From NCBI RefSeq assembly GCF_013087515.1, contig NZ_JABFCN010000055.1, positions 1 to 64,000 of the forward strand: DNA of 64,000 nt. The letters are read 5' to 3'. Both the position numbers and the translations under genes were made by a program. The DNA comes from Rhizobium sophorae (GTDB lineage Bacteria; Pseudomonadota; Alphaproteobacteria; Rhizobiales; Rhizobiaceae). The notes beneath the pieces are model-generated. The model saw nothing but the letters and a program-made list of their open reading frames with translations. It made no database searches and was not told the DNA's origin. This document shows positions 44,289 to 52,255 of the stretch, piece after piece (the first letter of the stretch is position 1; each line of letters opens with the position of its first letter).

Positions 44289-46195
44289 TGGTGACGCGTC
44301 GCATTTTTCTGGGCGGCCTCGTCGGCGCGGCGATCGCGCCCGCGGTGCTTCGGGCCGAACAGGTCGGCGAGCCGGAATTCCTGAAGGAGCGGCTGGCATC
44401 AGGTAGCCTGCCGCCGATGGCCGAGCGCATTCCCGCTCGCCCGCGCATCGTCAACCTGAAGGAGATGGGGCTGCAGCCCGGCACCTATGGCGGCACGGTG
44501 CGCACCATCATCGGCGGCCAGCGCGACATCCGGTTCATGACGATTTACGGCTATGCCCGCCTGGTCGGCTATGACAAGCACCTGCACTTCCAACCGGATA
44601 TTCTGGCCGATTTCCACGCCGAGGACGAGAGGGTCTTCACTTTCACGCTACGCGAAGGTCATAAATGGTCAGACGGCCAGCCGTTCACGGCCGACGATTT
44701 CCGCTATTGGTGGGAAGACGTCATCCTGAACGAGAAGCTAACGCCAGGCGGCGGCGCGCTGGAGCTTCGTCCGCATGGCAGCCTGCCGCGCTTCGAGATG
44801 CTCGATCCGCTGACGGTGCGCTACACCTGGGAAAAGCCCAACCCGATGTTCCTGCCGACCCTGGCGGGGCCCTTGCCCCTCGTCATCGTCGGGCCGGCGC
44901 ATTACCTGAAACAGTTCCACAAGAAGTTTCAGTCCGACGAAGCGAAGATGGAACAGATGATGAAGGCCAGCCGCGTCAAGAAGTGGCAGGACCTGCACAT
45001 CAAGATGGCGCGCTCGTACCGTCCTGAGAATCCGAACCTGCCGACCCTCGATCCCTGGCGCAACACGACGCCACTGCCGGCCGAGCAATTCGTCTTCGAG
45101 CGCAACCCGTTCTTCCACCGCGTCGACGAGACCGGCAGGCAGCTACCCTATCTCGACCGTTTCGTCCTTAACGTCTCCTCCTCGTCGATCATCGCCGCCA
45201 AGGCGGGGGCCGGCGAAGCCGACCTGCAGGTGACCGGCATCGATTTCAACGACTACACCTTCTTGAAGGAGGCCGAAAAGCGCTTCCCGGTGAAGGTCAA
45301 TCTCTGGAAGCTCGCGCGTGGCTCGCGCATCACGCTGCTGCCGAACCTCAACTGCGCCGACGAGGTGTGGCGCGGCCTTTTCCGCGACGTGCGCCTGCGC
45401 CGGGCGCTGTCGTTGGCGATAAACCGGCACGAGATCAACATGGTCGCTTTTTACGGTCTGGGAACGCCGAGCGCCGATACCGTCCTGCCCGATAGCCCGC
45501 TCTTCAAGCAAGAATATGCCGATGCCTTCGTGAAGTTCGATCCCGACGAAGCCAACCGCCTGCTCGACGAACTCGGCTTGACCAAACGCGGCGACGACGG
45601 CATTCGGCTGCTGCCGGACGGGCGTCGCGCCGAGATCACCGTCGAGACCGCCGGCGAGAGCAATCTGGACACCGACGTGCTGGAACTGGTGCGAGATCAC
45701 TGGGCCAATATCGGCCTGGCGCTTTATACCCGGACCTCGCAGCGCGATGTCTTCCGCAATCGCGCCATGAGCGGTTCGATCATGATGTCGATCTGGTACG
45801 GCCTCGACAATGGCGTGCCGACCGCCGACATGTCGCCGGCCGGCCTTGCGCCCACACTCGACGATCAGTTGCAATGGCCGCTCTGGGGCATGCATTACCT
45901 CTCCGCCGGCCAGGAGGGGGTCGCACCCGACCTGCCGGAGGCAGCCGAGCTGGTCAACCTGCTCAGCCAATGGGGCTCGACGGCGAAGTTCGAGGAACGC
46001 CAGGCGATCTGGCACAGGATGTTGTCGATCTATACGCAGCAGGTCTTCTCGATCGGCCTCATCAACAGCACGCCGCAGCCGATCCTTCGCGCCGCCAAGC
46101 TGCAGAACCTGCCGGAGAGAGCGCTCTACGGCTTCGACCCCACCTCCTATCTCGGCGTCTACATGCCGGATGCATTCTGGTACAAGGAGGCCTGA
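44288..46195 (+). CDS. oligopeptide-type ABC solute-binding protein (family 5)
   Basis: A 635-residue SBP_bac_5 protein. The N-terminus (TRRIFLGGLVGAAIAPAVL) carries twin arginines and a hydrophobic stretch, so Tat or Sec export is possible. The family core HKWSDGQPFTADDFRYWWED is at about 127-146, with FRDVRLRRALSLAINR later. It binds the substrate (peptide or other large solute) in the periplasm for the adjacent permeases. Start overlaps the ATPase stop by one base. Confidence 0.88.
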   Translation: MVTRRIFLGGLVGAAIAPAVLRAEQVGEPEFLKERLASGSLPPMAERIPARPRIVNLKEMGLQPGTYGGTVRTIIGGQRDIRFMTIYGYARLVGYDKHLHFQPDILADFHAEDERVFTFTLREGHKWSDGQPFTADDFRYWWEDVILNEKLTPGGGALELRPHGSLPRFEMLDPLTVRYTWEKPNPMFLPTLAGPLPLVIVGPAHYLKQFHKKFQSDEAKMEQMMKASRVKKWQDLHIKMARSYRPENPNLPTLDPWRNTTPLPAEQFVFERNPFFHRVDETGRQLPYLDRFVLNVSSSSIIAAKAGAGEADLQVTGIDFNDYTFLKEAEKRFPVKVNLWKLARGSRITLLPNLNCADEVWRGLFRDVRLRRALSLAINRHEINMVAFYGLGTPSADTVLPDSPLFKQEYADAFVKFDPDEANRLLDELGLTKRGDDGIRLLPDGRRAEITVETAGESNLDTDVLELVRDHWANIGLALYTRTSQRDVFRNRAMSGSIMMSIWYGLDNGVPTADMSPAGLAPTLDDQLQWPLWGMHYLSAGQEGVAPDLPEAAELVNLLSQWGSTAKFEERQAIWHRMLSIYTQQVFSIGLINSTPQPILRAAKLQNLPERALYGFDPTSYLGVYMPDAFWYKEA

Positions 46196-46198
46196 GGC

Positions 46199-47197
46199 GT
46201 GCTCAGATACATTCTCTGGCGCATCGCCGCCATGGTGCCGACGCTCTTCGTCATTTCGGCGCTGGTCTTCACCATCATCGAGCTGCCGCCGGGCGACTTC
46301 TTCGAGAGCCAGATCGCCGAGCTGCGGGCCTCCGGCGAGACCGCCAATCTCCAGGAAATCGAAGAGATGCGCCAGCAATACGGCTTCGACAAGCCGGAAA
46401 TCGTGCGCTATTTCTATTGGGTCGGCGGCATGCTGCACGGCGATTTCGGCTATTCCTTCGAATACCAGCTCCCGGTCTCGGACGTGGTCGGCGAACGGCT
46501 GTGGCTGACGATGCTCGTCTCCTTCACGACGATCTTGCTCACCTGGCTGATCGCCTTTCCAATCGGCATTTATTCGGCGACGCACCAGTACAGCTGGAGT
46601 GATTACGGGCTGACCTTCCTCGGCCTGCTCGGCATCGCCATTCCGAACTTCATGCTGGCGCTGATCCTGATGTATTTCGCCAATGTCTGGTTCGGTCTGT
46701 CGATCGGCCATCTGATGGACCAGCAATATCTCAACGCGCCGATGAGCTGGGAAAAGGCGAAGTCGATCCTCGGCCATCTTTGGATCCCCGTCATCATCGT
46801 CGGCACCGCCGGGACGGCCGGCATGATCCGGCGACTGCGCGCCAATCTTCTCGACGAGATGCAGAAGCAATATGTGACGACTGCGCGGGCCAAGGGCCTG
46901 CATCCGATGCGGGCCTTGGTCAAATATCCGCTGCGCATGGCGCTCAATTTCTTCGTCGCCGATATCGGCTCGATCCTGCCGTCGATCATTTCGGGCGCCG
47001 AAATCGTGGCGATCGTCCTGTCGCTGGAAACGACCGGGCCGATGCTGATCAAGGCGCTGCAGAGCCAGGACATGTATCTCGCCGGCTCCTTCCTGATGTT
47101 CCTGGCCTTTCTCAACGTCATCGGCGTACTGATCTCCGATATTGCCCTCGGCTTCCTCGATCCCCGCATCCGTCTGCAAGGCAGGAGCACCAAATAA
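46199..47197 (+). CDS. oligopeptide-type ABC permease (DppB-like)
   Basis: A 332-residue permease with an N-terminal membrane helix (MLRYILWRIAAMVPTLFVISALVF) followed by a periplasmic loop and five more helices. The EAA loop is near YVTTARAKGLHPMRALVKYPLRMAL. GTG at 46199 is the start, three bases after the SBP stop and preceded by AAGGAGG. It forms the channel with the next permease. Confidence 0.9.
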   Translation: MLRYILWRIAAMVPTLFVISALVFTIIELPPGDFFESQIAELRASGETANLQEIEEMRQQYGFDKPEIVRYFYWVGGMLHGDFGYSFEYQLPVSDVVGERLWLTMLVSFTTILLTWLIAFPIGIYSATHQYSWSDYGLTFLGLLGIAIPNFMLALILMYFANVWFGLSIGHLMDQQYLNAPMSWEKAKSILGHLWIPVIIVGTAGTAGMIRRLRANLLDEMQKQYVTTARAKGLHPMRALVKYPLRMALNFFVADIGSILPSIISGAEIVAIVLSLETTGPMLIKALQSQDMYLAGSFLMFLAFLNVIGVLISDIALGFLDPRIRLQGRSTK

Positions 47198-48369
47198 TGT
47201 CGCCCCTTCCCGCACCCGGCGCGCCGCTGCCGCACTACGTCTCGACCGCTCCCTTCGATCCCCAGGCGACCGAAAACTTGACGGCGGCGCAATCGCGCAT
47301 CCATCTCGCCTCGCAGAAGCAGCTGATGTGGTGGAAGTTCAAGCAGCACAGGCTGGCCTTGATCTCCGGCATCTTTCTCGCCGCCGTCTACCTGATGATT
47401 TTGATCGTCGAGTTCCTGGCGCCCTACGGGCTGCACACGCGCAATGTCGATTTCATCCATGCGCCGCCGCAGCGCGTCCACTTCTTCGACAAGGGCAGCT
47501 TCGTCGGTCCCTTCGTCTACGGCCGCAGCATGACGCTCGATATCGACACGCTGCACCGGGTCTATACCGACAGGCCGAACGACGTGCAGCCGATCCGTTT
47601 CTTCTGCCGCGGCGATGCCTATAAGTTCTGGGGTCTTGTCACGTCCAACTATCACCTCGTCTGCCCGGCGGTCGGCGGCCAGATGTTCCTGCTCGGCACC
47701 GACCGGCTCGGCCGCGACGTGCTCTCGCGCATCCTCTACGGGGCGCGGATATCGCTGACCATCGGTCTGATCGGCATTTCGATCAGTTTCGTGCTCGGCA
47801 TCATCATCGGCGGCCTCGCTGGCTATCGCGGCGGCGTTTTCGATCTCATCGTCCAGCGCCTGATCGAAGTGCTGCAATCGCTGCCGAGCCTGCCGCTGTG
47901 GATGGCGCTGGCCGCCATCATGCCGGTGACGTGGAGCCCAATCGTCATCTATTTCGGCATCACCGTCATCCTCGGCATCATCGACTGGACGGGGCTGGCG
48001 CGTGCCGTACGCTCCAAACTCCTGGCGTTGCGCGAGGAGGATTATGTCCAGGCCGCGCAGCTGATGGGCGCCAGCACGCCGCGCATCATCGGCCGGCATC
48101 TGGTGCCGGGCTTCATGTCGCATCTCATCGCGTCGGCGACGATTTCAATTCCCGGCATGATCCTTGGAGAGACCGCGCTCTCCTTCCTCGGCCTCGGCCT
48201 TCGTCCGCCGATCACCAGCTGGGGCATTCTGCTGACCGAGGCAAAAAGCGTCAGCGTCATCGCCTTCTATCCCTGGCTGCTCTACCCGATCATTCCTGTT
48301 GTTCTTGTCATTTTGGCGTTCAACTTTCTGGGAGACGGCTTGCGTGATGCGGCAGATCCCTACAAATAG
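47197..48369 (+). CDS. oligopeptide-type ABC permease (DppC-like)
   Basis: A 390-residue permease, longer than the usual 290-300 because about 110 residues of periplasmic sequence (from ITL-like APYGLHTRNVDFIHAPP to GGQMFLLGTDRLGRDVLSR) follow the first helix. The remaining five helices and the EAA loop (DYVQAAQLMGASTPRIIGRHLVPG) are typical. The start overlaps the previous stop (TAATG). The long loop resembles YejE-like permeases. Confidence 0.88.
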   Translation: MSPLPAPGAPLPHYVSTAPFDPQATENLTAAQSRIHLASQKQLMWWKFKQHRLALISGIFLAAVYLMILIVEFLAPYGLHTRNVDFIHAPPQRVHFFDKGSFVGPFVYGRSMTLDIDTLHRVYTDRPNDVQPIRFFCRGDAYKFWGLVTSNYHLVCPAVGGQMFLLGTDRLGRDVLSRILYGARISLTIGLIGISISFVLGIIIGGLAGYRGGVFDLIVQRLIEVLQSLPSLPLWMALAAIMPVTWSPIVIYFGITVILGIIDWTGLARAVRSKLLALREEDYVQAAQLMGASTPRIIGRHLVPGFMSHLIASATISIPGMILGETALSFLGLGLRPPITSWGILLTEAKSVSVIAFYPWLLYPIIPVVLVILAFNFLGDGLRDAADPYK

Positions 48370-48465
48370 CAGGAAACGCGGCGGCCCATCACGGCACCGC
48401 CCCCGCCTCTTGGCCTCCGGACGGTGGGGGCACAAAGTATGTTGCTGACCCCAGAAGGGATGCCC

Positions 48466-49674
48466 ATGTCCAGACGTCTCGAAGATGCGCGCATCCTCAT
48501 GTACAGTCACGATACTTTCGGTCTCGGTCATCTGCGCCGCTGCCGCGCCATCGCCCACGCGCTGGTCGAGGATTATCGCGGCCTCAACATTCTGATCATT
48601 TCGGGTGCCACGATCGCCGGCGCCTTCGACTACCGCGCCCGCGTCGACTTCGTGAAGATCCCGAGCGTCATCAAGCTCCGCAACGGCGAATATACGTCGC
48701 TCGCCAGCCATATCGACCTGCACGAGACGCTGAAGATGCGCGAATCGAGCATTCGCCACACGGCCGAGACCTTCCAGCCCGATATCTTCATCGTCGACAA
48801 GGAACCGATGGGATTGAAGGGCGAGGTCGAGGATACGCTCGCCTATCTCAAGGCCCGCGGCACCGTCCTGGTGCTGGGGCTTCGCGAGATCATGGACGCC
48901 CCGCATCTGCTCGAGGCAGAGTGGAAGAAGAACAGCATCATGCAGAAGATCGACCAGTATTACGACAGCGTCTGGGTCTACGGTCCGCCTGACTTTTACG
49001 ATCCGCTGATCGGCCTCGACGTGCCGGCCAGCCTGCGCCGGAAGATGGATTTCGTCGGCTTCCTGCAGCGCAGCGTTTCCAGGGGCAAGACCTCGATCAA
49101 CGCCCGCAAGGACAATTACATCCTCGTCACAACAGGCGGCGGCGGCGACGGCTCCGATCTCGTCCACGACGTCATGAATGCCTACGAGGCCGACCCGACG
49201 CTGACGCAGAAGGCGCTCGTGGTGCTCGGGCCCTATATGCCGGCCGCCGAGCGCGCCAAGCTGGTGCAGAAGGGGGAAGCCATTCCCTATATCGAGGTGA
49301 TCGAATTCGACAATCACATGGAAGAGCTGATCGACAGCGCTACCGGCGTCGTCGCCATGGGCGGCTACAACACCTATTGCGAGATCCTCTCCTTCGACAA
49401 GCCGGCCCTGATCGTGCCGCGCGTCAAGCCGCGCGAGGAGCAGCTGCTGCGCGCGAAGCGCGCGAGCGAGCTCGGCCTCGTCGACATGCTGCTGCCGGAC
49501 CAGTCGGTCGATCCGACCATCATGGCCGAGGCGCTGAAGCGCCTGCCCTTGCGCCAGCCACCGTCGAAGAGCGGCGGCAATATGCGTCTCGAAGGCCTGG
49601 ACCATATCTCGCAGACCGTCGGCCGGTGGATCGACGGCCGCGGCAGCCATCTTTCCCTCGTCGGCGCGGAATAG
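48466..49674 (+). CDS. MurG-like (GT28-type) glycosyltransferase
   Basis: A 402-residue GT-B protein with RILMYSHDTFGLGHLRRCRAIAHAL, the glycine-rich acceptor loop of MurG-like enzymes. The donor domain has YILVTTGGGGDGSDLV, IPYIEVIEFDNHMEELI and GVVAMGGYNTYCEILSFDKPALIVPR. The ATG at 48466 has AGAAGGG upstream; longer frames lack this. It is similar in design to the third gene of the cluster. Probably acts in the cytoplasm on a surface glycan or glycolipid. Confidence 0.83.
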   Translation: MSRRLEDARILMYSHDTFGLGHLRRCRAIAHALVEDYRGLNILIISGATIAGAFDYRARVDFVKIPSVIKLRNGEYTSLASHIDLHETLKMRESSIRHTAETFQPDIFIVDKEPMGLKGEVEDTLAYLKARGTVLVLGLREIMDAPHLLEAEWKKNSIMQKIDQYYDSVWVYGPPDFYDPLIGLDVPASLRRKMDFVGFLQRSVSRGKTSINARKDNYILVTTGGGGDGSDLVHDVMNAYEADPTLTQKALVVLGPYMPAAERAKLVQKGEAIPYIEVIEFDNHMEELIDSATGVVAMGGYNTYCEILSFDKPALIVPRVKPREEQLLRAKRASELGLVDMLLPDQSVDPTIMAEALKRLPLRQPPSKSGGNMRLEGLDHISQTVGRWIDGRGSHLSLVGAE

Positions 49675-49683
49675 GGCAAAGCC

Positions 49684-50931
49684 TTGCCGCCACGCCGCAA
49701 GATCCTCGTCGTTCTGAAGGGCTATCCCCGCCTTTCGGAAACCTTCATCGCCCAGGAACTGCTCGGCCTCGAAAAGGCCGGCTTCGACCTGACGCTGATT
49801 TCGATGCGCCGGCCGACCGACAAGAAGCGCCATCCCGTGCATGACGAGATCCGGGCGCGCGTCGTCTATCTGCCGGAATATCTGCACGAGGAGCCGATCC
49901 GCGTGCTGAAGGGCCTCATCGCCGGTTTCTCCAAACCCGGCTTCAAGGCGCTGATGAAACGCTTCCTCGCCGACCTCAAGCGCGACATCTCCCGCAATCG
50001 CTTCCGCCGTCTCGGCCAGGCGCTGGTTCTCGCGCGCGAATGGCCGGACGGGGGTGAATGGCTGCATGCCCACTTCATCCACACGCCGGCCTCGGTGACG
50101 GAATATGCGAGCATCCTGACGGGCACGCCCTGGACCTGTTCGGCGCATGCCAAGGACATATGGACGTCGCCCGACTGGGAGCTCAACGAGAAACTCGGCA
50201 GCGCCCGCTGGACCGTCACCTGCACCAGGACGGGCTACGATCATATGCGGACGCTGACATCACGCAAGGCGGCCGTGCACTTGAGCTACCACGGTCTCGA
50301 TCTCGCCCGTTTCGGCCATTTTGCCGGCGAGCGCTCGAACCGGACCGGCAGCGACCCCGACGACCCGGCCTTCATCCTCAGCGTCGGCCGCGCCGTCGAG
50401 AAGAAGGGCTACGACGTGCTGCTGCGTGCGCTGGCGCTGCTGCCCGCCGACCTTCATTGGCGCATGGACCATATCGGCGGCGGCGAGGAGCTTGCGAAAC
50501 TGAAGGCGCTGGCCACCGAACTCGGCATTTCCGGCCGCATCGTCTGGAAGGGCGCCATGGCGCAGGAAGACGTGCTCGATCATTACCGCCGCGCCGACCT
50601 CTTCGCGCTCGCCTGCCGCATCGCCGCCAACGGCGACCGCGACGGCCTGCCGAACGTCCTGGTCGAGGCCTCGAGCCAGCGGCTCGTCTGCCTCTCGACC
50701 GAAGTATCCGCCGTGCCGGAGCTCCTGAAGAACGGTGAAAACGGCCTCGTCGTGCCACCGGAGGACCCGGCGCTGCTGGCCGGAGCGCTGGAGGCGGCGA
50801 TCCGCGACCCGGCACTGCGCAAGCGCCTCGGCGATGCAGCCGAAAGCCAGGTGCGCGAATATTTCGACTATCACTCCAGCATCAGACAGCTCACCGGCCT
50901 GTTCGAGGCCGAATGGCAGAAGGCGTCATGA
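49684..50931 (+). CDS. GT4-family glycosyltransferase
   Basis: A 415-residue GT4 enzyme opening PPRRKILVVLKGYPRLSETFIAQEL. The family signatures are WLHAHFIHTPASVTEYA, FILSVGRAVEKKGYDVLLRAL and the E-x7-E region DGLPNVLVEASSQRLVCLS. TTG at 49684 must be the start, because the next in-frame ATG falls inside the N-terminal fold; a weak AGGG precedes it. Its stop overlaps the next ATG by four bases. Confidence 0.85.
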   Translation: MPPRRKILVVLKGYPRLSETFIAQELLGLEKAGFDLTLISMRRPTDKKRHPVHDEIRARVVYLPEYLHEEPIRVLKGLIAGFSKPGFKALMKRFLADLKRDISRNRFRRLGQALVLAREWPDGGEWLHAHFIHTPASVTEYASILTGTPWTCSAHAKDIWTSPDWELNEKLGSARWTVTCTRTGYDHMRTLTSRKAAVHLSYHGLDLARFGHFAGERSNRTGSDPDDPAFILSVGRAVEKKGYDVLLRALALLPADLHWRMDHIGGGEELAKLKALATELGISGRIVWKGAMAQEDVLDHYRRADLFALACRIAANGDRDGLPNVLVEASSQRLVCLSTEVSAVPELLKNGENGLVVPPEDPALLAGALEAAIRDPALRKRLGDAAESQVREYFDYHSSIRQLTGLFEAEWQKAS

Positions 50932-52073
50932 CGGCACCGCGTATCTTCTTCTACGTCCAGCATCTGCTCGGCATCGGCCACATAGCCCGCGCCAGCCGCA
51001 TCGCCAATGCTCTGGTCAAGGACGGTTTTGACGTGACTGTCGTGACCGGCGGCCTGCCGGTGCCGGGCTTTCCCGGCGAGGGCGTGAAGACGGTGGCATT
51101 GCCGGCGGTCGTCGCCAGCAATGCCGGCTTCTCCGGTCTCGCCGATGCCGATGGCCGGCCGGCGGGCGAAGATTTCCTCCATGCCCGCCGCCAGCTGCTG
51201 CTTGACGCCTTCAACGCCGCAAGGCCGGATGTCGTCATCATCGAAGCCTTCCCCTTCGGCCGGCGACAGATGCGCTTCGAACTCCTGCCGCTGCTTGCGG
51301 CGATCGAAAAGGCCGAACCGCGGCCGAAACTCTTGAGCTCGGTGCGCGACATCCTGCAGGAAAACCGCAAGGCCGGCCGCGACGCGGAGACCGTCACGCT
51401 GGTCAAGGATCATTTCGATGCCGTGCTCGTCCACGGCGATCCCGGTTTCGTCAGGCTGGAGGACACCTTCCCACTGACGTCAGAGATCGCCGACAGGCTG
51501 CGTTATACCGGCCTCGTCGCGGCCCCGCCGCCGCCGGAACCGACCGAGACATTCGACATCATCGCATCGGCGGGCGGGGGCGCGGTCGGCGCCGCCCTGA
51601 TCGGCGCGGCAAAAGAGGCGGCAGCGCTGCTGCCGGACAATCTTCGCTGGCTGCTGGTCGCCGGCCCGAACCTGCCTGAAGCCGATTTCGCCGCGCTGTT
51701 AGAGGACGCGGCGGCGAATGTGACGCTGGTGCGCTTCCGCAAGGATTTTCCCTCGCTGCTGCGCGGCGCCAAGGTCTCGATCTCGCAGGCAGGCTATAAC
51801 ACGGTCGGCGACCTGCTGCGCACCGAATGCCGGGCGATCCTCATCCCCTTCGTCGCCGGCGGCGAGACCGAGCAGACGGTGCGCGCCGAACGGCTGCGGG
51901 CGCTCGGCCTCGCCGATATCCTGCCGGAAGACGGACTGACGTCGAGCCATGTGAAGGAGGCGGTCGAAAAGGCGCTCGCCGCACAGCCACGGGGGCCGGC
52001 CTTGCTCGACCTCGACGGGGCGGAGAAAACCGCCCGCATCATTCGCTCCATGATTGCCGAATCCCTCGCCTAA
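50928..52073 (+). CDS. MurG-like (GT28-type) glycosyltransferase, second copy
   Basis: A 381-residue protein related to the first gene of the cluster. The N-terminal loop is FFYVQHLLGIGHIARASRIANAL and the donor half has IIASAGGGAVGAAL, VRFRKDFPSLLRGAKVSISQAGYNTVGDLL and ILIPFVAGGETEQTVRAERL. Start at 50928 is set by the ATGA overlap with the GT4 gene. Two related MurG-like enzymes flanking a GT4 enzyme suggest successive sugar additions. Confidence 0.85.
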   Translation: MTAPRIFFYVQHLLGIGHIARASRIANALVKDGFDVTVVTGGLPVPGFPGEGVKTVALPAVVASNAGFSGLADADGRPAGEDFLHARRQLLLDAFNAARPDVVIIEAFPFGRRQMRFELLPLLAAIEKAEPRPKLLSSVRDILQENRKAGRDAETVTLVKDHFDAVLVHGDPGFVRLEDTFPLTSEIADRLRYTGLVAAPPPPEPTETFDIIASAGGGAVGAALIGAAKEAAALLPDNLRWLLVAGPNLPEADFAALLEDAAANVTLVRFRKDFPSLLRGAKVSISQAGYNTVGDLLRTECRAILIPFVAGGETEQTVRAERLRALGLADILPEDGLTSSHVKEAVEKALAAQPRGPALLDLDGAEKTARIIRSMIAESLA

Positions 52074-52255
52074 TCCAAAATTCCTGTGATATAAGAAATG
52101 TTCCGGCGAGAATCGGCATTTCTGCGGCCGGTCGCTTCGCCTTGTTTTCATTGCGATATCGGCGGTCCGGCTGCATGATCCTGTTCTCAAAATTCCTTCC
52201 CGTCCCGGCGCCCGGACCGCGCCCCCGGAATTTCCCAGCAAGCTGACGGTTAGCC

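Noticed and set aside
45143..50244. Two very long minus-strand frames (690 and 699 codons) opposite the ABC and glycosyltransferase genes
   Set aside because: They cross several real plus-strand genes, and their composition is typical of antisense frames.
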